This document shows positions 51,765 through 62,231 of a stretch of 64,000 bases of DNA, one piece after another. The stretch is from the NCBI RefSeq assembly GCF_001696715.1, contig NZ_MBFM01000002.1, positions 62,001 to 126,000 of the forward strand, read 5' to 3'. The notes beneath the pieces were generated by a model. That model was not told where the DNA came from, made no database searches, and was given only the letters and a program-made list of their open reading frames with translations. This stretch comes from Thauera phenolivorans (GTDB taxonomy: Bacteria; Pseudomonadota; Gammaproteobacteria; Burkholderiales; Rhodocyclaceae). The translations under genes were made by a program, and so were the position numbers. Positions within the stretch are counted from its first letter, which is position 1; every line of letters begins with the position of its first letter.

Positions 51765-54101
51765 ATGAATCGCAAGCTTCTGCCCGGGCTGCTCCTTGCC
51801 CTCTTCGCCGCTGCCCCGGCATTCGCGTTCGAGCCCTTCACCGTCAAGGATATCCGTGTCGAGGGGATCCAGCGCACCGAAGCGGGCACGGTGTTCAACT
51901 ACCTGCCGGTGCGGGTGGGCGAGCGCTTTGACGAGGGGCAGGCCGCGGATGCGATCCGGGCGCTGTTCGCGACCGGCTTCTTCAGCGACGTGGCGATCGA
52001 GGTCGAGGACGAGGTGATCGTCGTCGTCGTGGACGAGCGGCCGGCGATCGCCCAGATCGACTTCGACGGCGTCAAGGAGTTCGACAAGGATGCGCTGAAG
52101 GCGGGCCTGCGCGAAGTGGGCCTGGCCGAATCGCGCATCTTCGACCGCGCACTGCTCGAGCGCGCCGAGCAGGAGCTCAAGCGCCAGTACCTGTCGCGCG
52201 GCAAGTACGCCGCCACCGTGACCACCACGGTGACGCCGCTCGAGCGCAACCGCGTCGGCATCAACTTCGCGGTGGAAGAGGGCGGTGTCGCCAAGATCCG
52301 CCAGATCAACATCGTCGGCGCGAAGGCCTTCGAGGAAGACGAGCTGATCGAACTGATGCAGCTGCGCACGCCCGGCTGGCTCACCTGGTACACCAAGAAC
52401 GACCAGTACTCGCGCCAGAAGCTGTCGGCCGACCTCGAGAGCCTGCGCTCCTTCTACCTCGACCGCGGCTATCTCGACTTCAATATCGACTCCACCCAGG
52501 TGTCGATCACCCCCGACAAGCGCGACATCTACATCACGGTGAACATCACCGAGGGCGAGCAGTACACCGTGACCGGGGTGCGCTTCACCGGCGACCTGGT
52601 GCTGCCCGAGTCGGAGTACCAGGCGCTGACCCAGATCCGCCCGGGCGAGACCTTCTCGCGCATCAGGCTCACCGAAACCACCAAGGCGATCACCGACCGG
52701 CTCGGCAACGAGGGCTACGCCTTCGCCAACGTCAACGCCGCGCCCGAAGTCGACAAGGAGAAGCGCGAGGTCGCGTTCACCATCTTCGTCGACCCCGGCC
52801 GCCGGGTGTACGTGCGCCGGATCAATATCGGCGGCAACACCAAGACCCGTGACGAGGTGGTTCGACGCGAGATGCGCCAGATGGAAGGCGGCTGGTACGA
52901 TTCGGCGGCGATCAACCGCTCGCGCGACCGCATCGACCGCCTCGGCCACTTCGAGGACGTCACCGTCGAGACTCCGCCGGTGGGCGGCACCACCGACCAG
53001 GTCGACGTGAACTTCGCGGTGAAGGAACGCCCGACCGGCAACCTGATGCTCGGCGCCGGCTTCTCCAGCTCGGAGAACATCGTGCTGTCGGCGGCGATTT
53101 CGCAGCAGAACCTGTTCGGCAGCGGCAACGCCCTGACCCTGCAGCTCAATACCAGTGAGGCGAGCCGCACCGCGGCGCTGTCCTTTACCAACCCCTACTA
53201 TACGGTCGACGGCTTGAGTCTCGGCTGGGACCTGTATCACCGCACCTACGATCCGTCCGAGAGCTACTCGGTGTCGCCCTACAAGACGGTATCGACCGGC
53301 GCCGGCCTGCGCCTCGGCTACCCGATCGCCGAGGACGACAGCATCAACTTCGGTCTGTCGGTGGATCGCACCGAGGTCACGACCTACAGCGACAGCGACC
53401 GCAAGTACAAGGACTTCTGCGTCGACTTCGGCTGCAGCGGCGGCAGCAGCGACCCCAACGATCCGAACTACGGCATCGGCGAGGTCACGGTCGACAGCGT
53501 GATGCTGACCGCCGGCTGGTCGCGCGACAGCCGCGACAGCTTCCTCTACCCGCGCAAGGGCGTCTATCAGCGGGTGTTCGGCGAGCTGGCGGTGGCGCCA
53601 GGCGACCTGCGCTACGGCAAACTGAGCTACCAGTACCAGCACTGGTTCCCGATCGGCCGTGACTACGCGCTGATGCTAAACGGCGAGGCCGGCTATGCGA
53701 AGGGTTACGGCGACAAGCCGGTGCCCTTCTACAAGAACTTCTACGTCGGCGGCATCGGTTCGGTGCGTGGCTACGAGCAGAGTTCGCTCGGCAATCAGCG
53801 CGACGACGACGGCGACGCGCTCGGCGGCACGCGCAAGATCGTCGGCAACGCCGAGTTCTTCTTCCCGCTGCCGGGCGCCGGGATGGACCGCAGCTTCCGC
53901 GTGTCGGCCTTCCTCGACGCCGGCTACGTGTGGGACGAGGACGAGGACGTCCGCGCCGACGACCTGCGCTACAGTACGGGCCTGGCCTTCTCCTGGGGTT
54001 CGCCGATCGGCCCGCTCAAGTTCAGCCTCGGCTACCCGCTGAACAAAAAGGACCAGGACCAGGACGAACGCTTCCAGTTCCAGCTCGGCAGTGTGTTCTG
54101 A
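51765..54101 (+). CDS. bamA: Outer-membrane assembly factor BamA
   Basis: A 778-aa Omp85 protein. It has an N-terminal signal peptide ([17 protein letters not shown], cleavage before FEPF) and five POTRA domains to about residue 425. A 16-strand barrel follows, with the VRGYEQ motif near 667 that belongs to the essential loop 6. The last residue is Phe (LGSVF), as in outer-membrane proteins. BamA inserts beta-barrels into the outer membrane. It starts nine bases after rseP. The periplasmic chaperone gene skp follows. Confidence 0.97.
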   Translation: MNRKLLPGLLLALFAAAPAFAFEPFTVKDIRVEGIQRTEAGTVFNYLPVRVGERFDEGQAADAIRALFATGFFSDVAIEVEDEVIVVVVDERPAIAQIDFDGVKEFDKDALKAGLREVGLAESRIFDRALLERAEQELKRQYLSRGKYAATVTTTVTPLERNRVGINFAVEEGGVAKIRQINIVGAKAFEEDELIELMQLRTPGWLTWYTKNDQYSRQKLSADLESLRSFYLDRGYLDFNIDSTQVSITPDKRDIYITVNITEGEQYTVTGVRFTGDLVLPESEYQALTQIRPGETFSRIRLTETTKAITDRLGNEGYAFANVNAAPEVDKEKREVAFTIFVDPGRRVYVRRINIGGNTKTRDEVVRREMRQMEGGWYDSAAINRSRDRIDRLGHFEDVTVETPPVGGTTDQVDVNFAVKERPTGNLMLGAGFSSSENIVLSAAISQQNLFGSGNALTLQLNTSEASRTAALSFTNPYYTVDGLSLGWDLYHRTYDPSESYSVSPYKTVSTGAGLRLGYPIAEDDSINFGLSVDRTEVTTYSDSDRKYKDFCVDFGCSGGSSDPNDPNYGIGEVTVDSVMLTAGWSRDSRDSFLYPRKGVYQRVFGELAVAPGDLRYGKLSYQYQHWFPIGRDYALMLNGEAGYAKGYGDKPVPFYKNFYVGGIGSVRGYEQSSLGNQRDDDGDALGGTRKIVGNAEFFFPLPGAGMDRSFRVSAFLDAGYVWDEDEDVRADDLRYSTGLAFSWGSPIGPLKFSLGYPLNKKDQDQDERFQFQLGSVF

Positions 54102-54137
54102 TCACGCCCGGGAGCGTGACCTTTGTTGGAGGTTCAA

Positions 54138-54638
54138 GTGAAATTCAGCACCCTCTCCGTGATCGCGGTCGCCCTCATGAGCGTGGCCCAGTTCGCCGCG
54201 GCGGAAAGCCGGATCGGCTTCGTCAATTCGGACCGCCTGATGCGCGAGGCCGCGCCGGCGCTGCGCGCCCAGGAGCGGCTGGAAAAGGAATTCGCCAAGC
54301 GTGACCAGGAACTGCAGCGCATGGCCAAGGATCTCAAGGGCCTGCAGGAAGAGCTCGAGCGCAACGGCGCGACCATGGCCGAGAGCGAGCGCCGCGGCAA
54401 GGAGCGGGCGCTGACCGACCTCAACCGCGACTTCCAGCGCAAGCAGCGCGAGTTCCGCGAGGACCTCAACCAGCGCCGCAACGAGGAGCTCGCCTCGGTA
54501 CTGGACAAGGCCAACCGCACGGTCAAGCAGATCGCCGAGGCCGAGAAGTACGACATCATCTTCCAGGAGGCGGTGTACGCGAGCCCGTCGATCGATATCA
54601 CCGACAAGGTCATCAAGGCCTTGTCGGACGTCAAGTAA
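54138..54638 (+). CDS. skp: Periplasmic chaperone Skp/OmpH
   Basis: A 166-aa protein. A signal peptide (KFSTLSVIAVALMSVAQFAAA) is followed by ESRIGFVNSDRLMREAAP and long charged helices that form the Skp tentacles. Skp holds unfolded outer-membrane proteins on their way to BamA. I use the GTG at 54138, five bases after GGAGG; the TTG codons at 54123 and 54126 lie within or before that ribosome site. lpxD follows after 18 bases. Confidence 0.93.
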   Translation: MKFSTLSVIAVALMSVAQFAAAESRIGFVNSDRLMREAAPALRAQERLEKEFAKRDQELQRMAKDLKGLQEELERNGATMAESERRGKERALTDLNRDFQRKQREFREDLNQRRNEELASVLDKANRTVKQIAEAEKYDIIFQEAVYASPSIDITDKVIKALSDVK

Positions 54639-54656
54639 GCCGGCGGGTCGCGCATC

Positions 54657-55685
54657 ATGTGGCGGCTCGATGACATCGTCGCCCGCCTCGGCGGCGAACT
54701 GCACGGCGATCCGGCGACGCGCGTCGCGCGCGTCGCTCCGCTCGAAAGCGCCGGGGAGGGCGAGATCGCCTTCCTCGCCAATCCCAAGTACCAGTCCCTG
54801 CTCAAGGACTGTCGCGCCTCGGCGCTGATCCTGGCGCCGGCCGCGCGCGAGCATGCCGCCGACCGCGCCGCGATCATCGTCGACGAACCCTATCTGTACT
54901 TCGCCCGCGTCGCCAGCCTGTTCAACCCGCCGCCGGCGGTCGTTCCGGGCGTGCACCGTTCGGCCACCGTCGAATGCGAGGTGCCGGCCTCGGTGCAGAT
55001 CGGCCCGGGGGCCACGGTCGAGGCCGGCGTCGTGCTCGGCGAGCACGTCGTCATCGGTCCCGGCAGCCATGTCGGCGCCGGCACCCGCATCGGCGAACGC
55101 ACCCGGCTCGGGCCGCGGGTGACGATCTACCACGACTGCGTGATCGGCAGCGACTGCCTGTTCCACGCCGGCGTCGTCATCGGCGCCGACGGCTTCGGCT
55201 TCGCCCGCCACAAGGACGGCAGCTGGACGAAGATCCCGCAAGTCGGCCGGGTGGTGATCGGCGACGAGGTCGAGATCGGCGCCAACACCACGATCGACCG
55301 CGGCGCGCTCGGCGACACCGTGATCGGCGACGGCGTCAAGCTCGACAACCTGATCCAGATCGCGCACAACGTGCAGATCGGCGACCATACCGCGATGGCG
55401 GGCTGCGCCGGCGTGGCCGGCAGCGCGAAGATCGGCGCTCGCTGCCTGATCGGCGGCCAGGCCGGCATCAGCGGCCATCTCACGGTCGCCGACGACGTCG
55501 TGGTGTCGGCATGGACCCTGGTGCCGAAGTCGATCCCGAAGCCTGGCGTGTATACCAGCAACCTGCCCCTGCAGAAGCACGGCGACTGGGTCAGGAATTT
55601 CTCCCACCTGCGCCACCTCGACACCCTCGCGAGCCGGGTGCGCGCCCTCGAGCAGAAGCTCGCTGACAACGACAAGGCCGAATGA
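54657..55685 (+). CDS. lpxD: UDP-3-O-acylglucosamine N-acyltransferase LpxD
   Basis: A 342-aa protein. An N-terminal uridine-binding domain ([15 protein letters not shown]) is followed by a left-handed beta-helix of hexapeptide repeats from about 100 to 300 and a C-terminal helix. [20 protein letters not shown] and the catalytic His in [12 protein letters not shown] are present. It adds the second 3-hydroxyacyl chain in lipid A synthesis. It overlaps fabZ by four bases. Confidence 0.97.
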   Translation: MWRLDDIVARLGGELHGDPATRVARVAPLESAGEGEIAFLANPKYQSLLKDCRASALILAPAAREHAADRAAIIVDEPYLYFARVASLFNPPPAVVPGVHRSATVECEVPASVQIGPGATVEAGVVLGEHVVIGPGSHVGAGTRIGERTRLGPRVTIYHDCVIGSDCLFHAGVVIGADGFGFARHKDGSWTKIPQVGRVVIGDEVEIGANTTIDRGALGDTVIGDGVKLDNLIQIAHNVQIGDHTAMAGCAGVAGSAKIGARCLIGGQAGISGHLTVADDVVVSAWTLVPKSIPKPGVYTSNLPLQKHGDWVRNFSHLRHLDTLASRVRALEQKLADNDKAE

Positions 55686-56131
55686 AGGTCATCATGGACA
55701 TCAACGAAATCCTCCAGTATCTCCCGCATCGCTATCCCTTCCTGCTGGTCGACCGGGTGGTCGAGATGGAGGAGGGCAAGCGCGTGGTGGCGCTGAAGAA
55801 CGTGACGATGAACGAACCTTTCTTCCCCGGTCACTTCCCGCATCATCCGGTCATGCCCGGCGTGCTGATCATCGAGGCGATGGCGCAGGCGGCCGCGCTG
55901 CTGTCGTTCAAGAGCAGCGGCGTGAAGCCCGACGAGAACTCGGTGGTGTACTTCGCCGGCATCGACAACGTGCGCTTCAAGCGGCCGGTGGTGCCGGGCG
56001 ACCAGCTGATGATGGAGCTCGAGATCACCCAGGCCAAGCGCAACATCTACAAGTACAAGGGGGTCGCGCGCGTCGATGGCCAGATCGCGACCGAGGGCGA
56101 GCTGATGTGCGCGGTCAAGACGTTGTCATGA
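55682..56131 (+). CDS. fabZ: 3-hydroxyacyl-ACP dehydratase FabZ
   Basis: A 149-aa hot-dog fold enzyme. The catalytic His lies in [16 protein letters not shown] and the Glu in [13 protein letters not shown]; the start [16 protein letters not shown] is typical. It dehydrates 3-hydroxyacyl-ACP in fatty acid synthesis and competes with LpxA for 3-hydroxymyristoyl-type substrates, hence its place among the lpx genes. I use the ATG overlapping the lpxD stop; an ATG at 55694 is an alternative. Confidence 0.96.
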   Translation: MKVIMDINEILQYLPHRYPFLLVDRVVEMEEGKRVVALKNVTMNEPFFPGHFPHHPVMPGVLIIEAMAQAAALLSFKSSGVKPDENSVVYFAGIDNVRFKRPVVPGDQLMMELEITQAKRNIYKYKGVARVDGQIATEGELMCAVKTLS

Positions 56132-56898
56132 TCCATCCGACCGCGATCATCCATCCGGGGGCGCGGCTCGCCGAGGGCGTCAGCGTCGGCGCGTATTCGC
56201 TCATCGGCGAGCACGTCGAGATCGGCGAGGGCACCCGCATCGGCCCCCACGTCGTCATCGAGGGCCACACCCGCATCGGCCGCGACAACGAGATCTTCCA
56301 GTTCTGCTCGATCGGCGCCCAGCCGCAGGACAAGAAGTACGACGCCGAGCCGACCCGGCTCGAGATCGGCGACCGCAACACGATCCGCGAGTTCTGCTCG
56401 TTCAACGTCGGTACCAGCCAGGACGCCCACGTCACCCGTGTCGGCAACGACAACTGGGTGATGGCCTATGTGCACGTGGCGCACGACTGCGTGGTCGGCG
56501 ACAACGTCATCTTCGCCAACAACGCCACTCTGGCCGGCCATGTGCAGGTGGGCGACTGGGCGATCCTCGGCGGCTTCACCGGCGTGCACCAGTTCGTGCG
56601 CGTCGGCGCGCACAGCTTCTGCGGCGTGGGCACCGTGCTGCTCCAGGACCTGCCGCCCTTCGTCACCGTCTCGGGCAACCCTGCCAAGCCGCACGGCATC
56701 AACAGCGAGGGTCTGAAGCGGCGCGGTTATTCGGCGGAGGCGATCGCCTCGATCAAGCGCGCCTACCGGACGCTCTACCGTTCCGGCCTCACCCTTGCCG
56801 AGGCGCGCGCGCAGATCGATGAGATGGCCAGGCAACAGCCCGAACTCGCCCTCTTCGCCGGGTTCATCGCGGACAGCGGTCGCGGCCTCGTCCGCTGA
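56128..56898 (+). CDS. lpxA: UDP-N-acetylglucosamine acyltransferase LpxA
   Basis: A 256-aa left-handed beta-helix enzyme. It starts [20 protein letters not shown], with catalytic His in [12 protein letters not shown] and the conserved [14 protein letters not shown]. The C-terminal helical bundle begins near residue 190. It catalyses the first step of lipid A synthesis. The ATG overlaps the fabZ stop (ATGA). The frame is open upstream, but the family begins at this ATG. Confidence 0.97.
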   Translation: MIHPTAIIHPGARLAEGVSVGAYSLIGEHVEIGEGTRIGPHVVIEGHTRIGRDNEIFQFCSIGAQPQDKKYDAEPTRLEIGDRNTIREFCSFNVGTSQDAHVTRVGNDNWVMAYVHVAHDCVVGDNVIFANNATLAGHVQVGDWAILGGFTGVHQFVRVGAHSFCGVGTVLLQDLPPFVTVSGNPAKPHGINSEGLKRRGYSAEAIASIKRAYRTLYRSGLTLAEARAQIDEMARQQPELALFAGFIADSGRGLVR

Positions 56899-56902
56899 CG
56901 CG

Positions 56903-58054
56903 ATGGCGGTCCGTATCGCGATGGTCGCCGGGGAGACCTCGGGCGACCTGCTCGCCAGCCACCTGATCCGCGCGCTGCGCCGCCACCTGCCCGACGCCGA
57001 GTTCTTCGGCATCGGCGGCCCGAAAATGCAGGCCGAGGGTTTCGACGCCCGCTGGCCGAGCGAGCTGCTCGCGGTGCACGGCTATGTCGACGCGCTCAAG
57101 CGCTACCGTGAGCTGTCGGGCATCCGCAGGCGCCTGCTGGGCGACATCCTCGACGCACGACCCGCGGCCTTCATCGGGGTGGACGCGCCCGACTTCAACC
57201 TCTGGCTGGAAGGCAAGGCGAAGCGCGCCGGCATCCCCGCGATCCACTTCGTCAGCCCCTCGATCTGGGCCTGGCGCGGCGGGCGGCTCAAGGGGATCGC
57301 GCGCTCGGTGAGCCACATGCTGTGCCTGTTCCCCTTCGAGCCCGAGATCTACGAGAAGGCCGGCGTGCCGGTGAGCTACGTCGGCCACCCGCTCGCCGAC
57401 GTCTTCCCGCTCGAACCCGATCGCACCGCCGCCCGCGCGCTGCTCGAGCTGCCGGCCGAGGGCGAGGTGGTGGCGATGCTGCCCGGCAGCCGCCAGTCCG
57501 AGGTGCGCAACCTCGCCGACACCTTCATCGCCACCGCGGTGGCGATCAACGCGCGCCGGCCGCAGACGCGCTTCGTGGTGCCGCTCGCGACCGGCGAGAC
57601 GCGCGCCCTGTTCGACGAGGCGCTGCGGCGCAACGGCGCGCGCGACTTGCCGCTGCGGGTGGTGTTCGGCCATTCGGTGGAGGCGATGACCGCGGCCGAC
57701 GTGGTGCTGGTGGCGAGCGGCACCGCCAGCCTCGAGGCCGCGCTGCTCAAGCGGCCGATGGTGATCAGCTACCGTATCGGCAAGTGGCAGTACCGCCTGA
57801 TGAAGCGGCTCGCCTACCTGCCCTGGGTCGGCCTGCCCAACATCCTGTGCGGCGAGACCGTGGTGCCCGAGCTGCTGCAGGACGAGGCGACGCCCGACCG
57901 CCTGTCGACCGCGCTCGAGAAGTGGCTGGACGACGCACCCGGCCGTGCCACGCTCGAGCGCCGCTTCACCGAGCTGCACCTCAGCCTGCGCCAGGACACC
58001 GCGGAGAAGGCGGCGGCGGCGATCCTGCCCTACCTGAAGGGCGCACCCGCATGA
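56903..58054 (+). CDS. lpxB: Lipid A disaccharide synthase LpxB
   Basis: A 383-aa GT19 enzyme. The N-terminus [14 protein letters not shown] is the LpxB signature, followed by [26 protein letters not shown] and [12 protein letters not shown]. It joins UDP-diacylglucosamine and lipid X on the cytoplasmic face of the inner membrane. It starts four bases after lpxA and overlaps rnhB by four. Confidence 0.97.
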   Translation: MAVRIAMVAGETSGDLLASHLIRALRRHLPDAEFFGIGGPKMQAEGFDARWPSELLAVHGYVDALKRYRELSGIRRRLLGDILDARPAAFIGVDAPDFNLWLEGKAKRAGIPAIHFVSPSIWAWRGGRLKGIARSVSHMLCLFPFEPEIYEKAGVPVSYVGHPLADVFPLEPDRTAARALLELPAEGEVVAMLPGSRQSEVRNLADTFIATAVAINARRPQTRFVVPLATGETRALFDEALRRNGARDLPLRVVFGHSVEAMTAADVVLVASGTASLEAALLKRPMVISYRIGKWQYRLMKRLAYLPWVGLPNILCGETVVPELLQDEATPDRLSTALEKWLDDAPGRATLERRFTELHLSLRQDTAEKAAAAILPYLKGAPA

Positions 58055-58668
58055 CCGGCGACCCCGGCGACCTGTTCGCGCCGGCCCCGCTCGCCGGCGC
58101 GCTGCTGATCTGCGGCGTCGACGAGGCGGGTCGCGGGCCGCTGTGCGGACCGGTGGTCGCCGCCGCGGTGATCCTCGACCCGGCGCGGCCGATCGACGGC
58201 CTGGCCGACTCCAAGAAGCTCAGCGAGCGCGCGCGCGAGCGGCTCGCGCCGCTGATCCGCGAGCGCGCGCTGGCGTGGGCGGTGGCCGAGGCGAGCGTCG
58301 AGGAGATCGACCGTCTCAACATCCTGCACGCGACCATGCTGGCGATGCAGCGCGCGGTGGTGGCGCTCGACCTCGCGCCCGCCGAGGTGCGGATCGATGG
58401 CAATCGCTGCCCGGCGCTGCCCTATCCGGCGCGCGCGATCGTGCAGGGCGACGCCACCGAACCTTCGATCTCGGCCGCCTCCATCCTCGCCAAGACGGTG
58501 CGCGACGAGGCGATGCGCGTGCTCGACCGCGCCCACCCGCAGTACGGCCTGGCGGCACACAAGGGCTATCCCACCGCGGCCCATCTCGCCGCGCTCCGCG
58601 AGCATGGCGTCACCGACTTCCATCGCCGCAGCTTCGCGCCGGTGCGGCGCATGCTCGAAGGCCGGTGA
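58051..58668 (+). CDS. rnhB: Ribonuclease HII
   Basis: A 205-aa protein. The active site motif [19 protein letters not shown] lies near residues 22-40 (Asp-Glu pair). The later DGNRCPAL and [11 protein letters not shown] are family blocks with the remaining acidic ligands. It removes ribonucleotides from DNA:RNA hybrids. The location behind lpxB is conserved in many proteobacteria. Confidence 0.97.
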   Translation: MTGDPGDLFAPAPLAGALLICGVDEAGRGPLCGPVVAAAVILDPARPIDGLADSKKLSERARERLAPLIRERALAWAVAEASVEEIDRLNILHATMLAMQRAVVALDLAPAEVRIDGNRCPALPYPARAIVQGDATEPSISAASILAKTVRDEAMRVLDRAHPQYGLAAHKGYPTAAHLAALREHGVTDFHRRSFAPVRRMLEGR

Positions 58669-58681
58669 CGCGGCAGCCGCG

Positions 58682-59497
58682 ATGAAGCCGATCAGCTCGC
58701 GCGACAACCCGCTGGTCAAGCGCCTGCGCGCGCTCGCCACTTCCGCGCGTGAGCGACGCAAGCACGGCGAGACCCTGCTCGACGGCGCCCATCTGCTCGC
58801 CGCCGCGCTCGACGCCGGCTGGCCGCTGAAGCAGCTGGTGGCCTCCGAGGGCGGGGCGGCGCGCGCGGAGATCGTTGCCCTGCTCGCGCGCGCGCCCGTT
58901 GCGCTGCCGCGCGTCGTCCTGCCCGATGCGCTGTTCGCCCACGTCAGCCCGGTCGATGCGCCCTCGGGCGTGCTCGCCGTCATCGAGCTTCCCGCCGCGC
59001 CGCCGGCGCGCGCGCTGGAGGACAGCGTGGTGGTGCTCGACGGCGTGCAGGACCCGGGCAACCTCGGCACCATCCTGCGCACCGCGGCCGCCGCCGGCGT
59101 GCACGACGCGCTGCTCACCGAAGGCTGCGCCCAGGCCTGGTCGCCGCGCGTGCTGCGCGCCGGCATGGGGGCGCACTTCGTGCTGCGCATTCACGAGCAC
59201 GCGGACGCGCTCGCCCGTCTGGCTGGCTTCCCCGGTCCGAAGATCGCCACCGCGCTCGGCACCGGCGCGCGCGTGCTCTACGACACCGATCTCGACCGCC
59301 CGGTGGCCTGGCTGTTCGGCGCCGAGGGACAGGGGCTGTCACCGGCGCTGCTGGCCGCCGCCGAGCTCCGCGTGCTGATCCCGATGGCGCCCGGCATCGA
59401 GTCGCTCAACGTCGGCGCCGCGGCAGCGGTCTGCCTGTTCGAGCAGGCCCGCCAGCGCGCAGCGTGGCAAACGTCACGCCCACCCCATGACGACTGA
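58682..59497 (+). CDS. SpoU/TrmH-family RNA 2'-O-methyltransferase
   Basis: A 271-aa protein. An N-terminal substrate-binding domain (SRDNPLVKRLRALATSARER) precedes a C-terminal SPOUT knot with the three motifs: LDGVQDPGNLGTILRTAAAA, WLFGAEGQGLS and IPMAPGIESLNVGAAAAVCL. It uses S-adenosylmethionine to methylate ribose in rRNA or tRNA; the exact nucleotide cannot be told from sequence. It starts 13 bases after rnhB and probably closes the long operon. Confidence 0.93.
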   Translation: MKPISSRDNPLVKRLRALATSARERRKHGETLLDGAHLLAAALDAGWPLKQLVASEGGAARAEIVALLARAPVALPRVVLPDALFAHVSPVDAPSGVLAVIELPAAPPARALEDSVVVLDGVQDPGNLGTILRTAAAAGVHDALLTEGCAQAWSPRVLRAGMGAHFVLRIHEHADALARLAGFPGPKIATALGTGARVLYDTDLDRPVAWLFGAEGQGLSPALLAAAELRVLIPMAPGIESLNVGAAAAVCLFEQARQRAAWQTSRPPHDD

Positions 59498-59572
59498 TTG
59501 ACAGCGGATTCCCCCTCCCGGGATGCTGGCGGACGGCCATGAAGAGCCGCCAGACAAGGAGGAGAGGAACCG

Positions 59573-60118
59573 ATGTCGATCTACATGAAGACCCCGCGGG
59601 GGCAGGAAGAACTCGACCACCGCACCCATGCGCTCGGCCTGCGCGCGCGCCGCCTGCTGATCCTGATCGATGGCGAGCGCCCGACCGAGGAGCTCGCCCG
59701 CCTCAGCGGCGACGCCGAACTCGAAGCCCGGCTGAGCATGCTCGTCGAGCGGGGCTTCATCGCGCGTGCCGGAGGGGAGAAGGCGGCGGGCGCCGGCGCT
59801 GTGGCGGCGCGTTCGTCCCTGCAGGCGCCCGCCGCGCCACTCGCGCCCGCACGCTCGTCCGCTGCGGCCCAGCCCCCGGTGACGCAGGCGCCTCCCGGCG
59901 GCGGCAACGTCGAGCTCGCGCGCGATTTCATGATGAATACCCTGCGCACCTTCAACGGCCCCTACGGCAAGCTCGACCTCGTCAAGCGCATCCACGCCAG
60001 CAGCGCGCGCGAGGATCTGCACGCGATGTACGACGAGTGGCTGCGCGCGATCAGCGAGAGCCGCATCGGCCGCAAGCGCGCCGACGAGCTCTCCGCGCGC
60101 CTGCTCGAGGTGCTCTGA
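59573..60118 (+). CDS. Unrecognised conserved-looking protein, 181 aa
   Basis: The ATG is preceded by a strong AAGGAGGAGAGG site, so translation is likely. The N-terminal 65 residues (MKTPRGQEELDHRTHALGL, then RARRLLILIDGERPTEELAR) look like a small alpha/beta or winged-helix domain. An Ala/Pro-rich linker covers about 70-110, and a C-terminal helical region follows (VELARDFMMNTLRTFNGPYG, then KRADELSARLLEVL). There is no signal peptide or membrane segment. I cannot name a family. Its neighbours are an RNA methyltransferase and yaaA on the same strand, which do not reveal a function. Confidence 0.7.
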   Translation: MSIYMKTPRGQEELDHRTHALGLRARRLLILIDGERPTEELARLSGDAELEARLSMLVERGFIARAGGEKAAGAGAVAARSSLQAPAAPLAPARSSAAAQPPVTQAPPGGGNVELARDFMMNTLRTFNGPYGKLDLVKRIHASSAREDLHAMYDEWLRAISESRIGRKRADELSARLLEVL

Positions 60119-60169
60119 GCGGCAGTGCGGCGGGGTGGCGGGCGAGGGCGACCGCCGCGGCGCGGGGTT

Positions 60170-60178
60170 TGCTACCAT
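60170..60178 (+). promoter_or_regulatory. Candidate extended -10 promoter of yaaA
   Basis: TGCTACCAT resembles an extended -10 box, 31 bases before the yaaA ATG in a 90-base gap. No clear -35 box. Confidence 0.35.
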
Positions 60179-60208
60179 CGGCGGGTTTTCGTCCTGGTGC
60201 CACCCTTC

Positions 60209-60994
60209 ATGATCATCGTCATTTCGCCGGCGAAGGCGCTCGACTACGAGACGCCGCCGACCACCGCGCTGCACACCCAGCCCGATTTCCTCGACCACGC
60301 CGGCGAGTTGATCGCGGTCTTGCGCGAGAAGAGTCCTGCCGAGATCGCCGAGCTGATGTCGCTGTCCGATGCGCTCGCCACCCTGAACGCGACGCGCTAC
60401 GAGAGCTGGTCGCGCCACTTCAGCCCGGCGAACGCGAAACAGGCGCTGCTCGCCTTCGACGGCGACGTCTACGAGGGGCTGGGCGCCCCCAGCCTGAGCG
60501 AGGACGAGCTCGCCTGGGCGCAGGACCACCTGCGCATCCTGTCGGGCCTCTACGGCGTGCTGCGCCCGCTCGACCTGATGCAGCCCTACCGCCTGGAGAT
60601 GGGCACCCGGCTCGCCAACCCGCGCGGGAAGAACCTCTACGCGTTCTGGGGCGAGCGCATCACCGAGGCGCTCAACGCGCTGCTCGCGCGCGAGGACGCG
60701 GCGGGGCGCGAACCGGTGCTGCTCAACCTCGCCTCGGACGAGTACTTCAAGTCGGTGAAGCCGAAGAAGCTCGCCGGCCGCCTGGTCAGCGCGGCCTTCG
60801 AGGACTGGCGCGGCGGCCGCTACAAGATCATCAGCTTCTACGCCAAGCGCGCACGCGGCCTGATGAGCCGCTTCGTCATCCGCAACCGGATCGACGCGGT
60901 GGAGGGGCTCAAGGCCTTCGACGGCGAGGGCTACGCCTTCGCGCCCGAGGCATCGGAGGCCGACCGCCTCGTGTTCCGCCGTCGCGAGGGCTGA
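60209..60994 (+). CDS. yaaA: Peroxide stress protein YaaA (DUF328)
   Basis: A 261-aa protein. It begins [17 protein letters not shown], with [12 protein letters not shown]-like [37 protein letters not shown] and [11 protein letters not shown], all diagnostic of YaaA. In Escherichia coli YaaA lowers free iron and limits Fenton damage after hydrogen peroxide. The ATG at 60209 is chosen because homology starts there. The M14 peptidase gene follows after four bases. Confidence 0.95.
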   Translation: MIIVISPAKALDYETPPTTALHTQPDFLDHAGELIAVLREKSPAEIAELMSLSDALATLNATRYESWSRHFSPANAKQALLAFDGDVYEGLGAPSLSEDELAWAQDHLRILSGLYGVLRPLDLMQPYRLEMGTRLANPRGKNLYAFWGERITEALNALLAREDAAGREPVLLNLASDEYFKSVKPKKLAGRLVSAAFEDWRGGRYKIISFYAKRARGLMSRFVIRNRIDAVEGLKAFDGEGYAFAPEASEADRLVFRRREG

Positions 60995-60998
60995 CGCG

Positions 60999-62123
60999 GT
61001 GAGGATCAGCGCGACTTTCGACTCCGGCGCGATCGAGGTGGTGAGCCTCGCCGACCCCCAGGACATCCGCCTGCGCCTGCGTGCGGACAACGCCGCCGAG
61101 TTCCGCCAATGGTTCCATTTCCGCGTGCTCGGCGCGGGCGGCAAGCCGCTGCGCATGGTGTTCGAGAACGCCGCCGAGGCCGCCTATGCCGACGGCTGGC
61201 CGGGCTACCGCTGCGTCGCTTCCTACGACCGCCAGAACTGGTTCCGCGTCTCGGGCACCCGCTACGAGGACGGCCGCCTGATCGTCGAGCACACGCCCGA
61301 GCGCGATTCGATCTTCTACGCCTACTTCGAGCCCTATTCGCACGAGCGCCATCTCGACCTGCTGTGCCGCGCGGAGATGTCCCCCTTCGCCAGGGTGCTC
61401 AACCTCGGCGCCACCGTCGAGGGGCGCGATCTCGACCTCGTGGTGGTGGGCCGCCCAACGCCCGAGCGCGCGCCGGTATGGATCATCGCCCGCCAGCACC
61501 CGGGCGAGACGATGGCGGAGTGGTTCGTCGAGGGCCTGCTCGAGCGCCTGCTCGACGGCGCCGACCCGATCGCGCGCAGGGTGCGCGAGCACGCGGTGCT
61601 CTACATCGTGCCGAACATGAATCCGGACGGCGCGGTGCGCGGCAACCTGCGCACCAATGCCGCCGGCCGCAACCTGAACCGTGAATGGCGCGCGCCCGAC
61701 CCGGCGGCGAGCCCCGAGGTGTTCCTCGTGCGCGAGGAGATGGAACGCACCGGCTGCGGGCTCTTCCTCGACATCCACGGCGACGAGGCGCTGCCCTACG
61801 TGTTCTTCTCCACCGCGGAGGAGGTGCCCGGCTTCAGCCCCGAGGCCGCCGCCCGCCAGGCGGTGTTCATCGACGCCTTCGCCGCCGCCAGCCCGGACTT
61901 CCAGCGCGAGCACGGCTACCAGCCGGGCCGCTTCGGCGAGGAGCTGCTCGGCCTGGCGAGCAAATGGGTGGCGCACCGCTTCGGCTGCGTGTCGCTGACC
62001 CTGGAGATGCCGTTCACGGACAACGCCAACCTCCCCGACGGCCACAACGGCTGGAACGGCGCGCGCAGCAAGCGCATGGGCGGAGCGATGCTGAACGCGA
62101 TCTGGCGCCATCTGGCGGTCTGA
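60999..62123 (+). CDS. M14-family zinc carboxypeptidase
   Basis: A 374-aa protein with a GTG start four bases after yaaA. An N-terminal beta-sandwich domain (about 1-130, with FRQWFHFRV and WPGYRCVASYDRQNWFRV) precedes the peptidase domain. Zinc ligands are His and Glu in IARQHPGETMAEW near 165-168 and His in LDIHGDEALPY near 255. FSPEAAARQ and SLTLEMPF (catalytic Glu) follow. This N-domain/M14 layout is that of the cytosolic carboxypeptidase-like group. The natural substrate is unknown. No signal peptide is seen, so it is probably cytoplasmic. Confidence 0.88.
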   Translation: MRISATFDSGAIEVVSLADPQDIRLRLRADNAAEFRQWFHFRVLGAGGKPLRMVFENAAEAAYADGWPGYRCVASYDRQNWFRVSGTRYEDGRLIVEHTPERDSIFYAYFEPYSHERHLDLLCRAEMSPFARVLNLGATVEGRDLDLVVVGRPTPERAPVWIIARQHPGETMAEWFVEGLLERLLDGADPIARRVREHAVLYIVPNMNPDGAVRGNLRTNAAGRNLNREWRAPDPAASPEVFLVREEMERTGCGLFLDIHGDEALPYVFFSTAEEVPGFSPEAAARQAVFIDAFAAASPDFQREHGYQPGRFGEELLGLASKWVAHRFGCVSLTLEMPFTDNANLPDGHNGWNGARSKRMGGAMLNAIWRHLAV

Positions 62124-62156
62124 GCGACGCGGCGCACGCCTCTTCGGGCGCGCTCG

Positions 62157-62195
62157 AAAAAAAACCGGGATGGCACCCGAGGGGCCATCCCGGTT
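62157..62195 (-). terminator. Intrinsic terminator of the alcohol dehydrogenase gene
   Basis: A perfect 12-bp inverted repeat AACCGGGATGGC (62163-62174) and GCCATCCCGGTT (62184-62195) with a 9-base loop. On the minus strand the hairpin is followed by eight T residues, giving a strong rho-independent terminator. On the plus strand the hairpin may also slow read-through from the M14 gene, but no T-run follows. Confidence 0.9.
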
Positions 62196-62231
62196 GCGGA
62201 GGGGGGGCATGCGCCTCCCGTCGCGCCTCGC

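Noticed and set aside
51723-53642. A 639-codon minus-strand frame opposite bamA
   Set aside because: Antisense shadow; the bamA frame explains the sequence completely.
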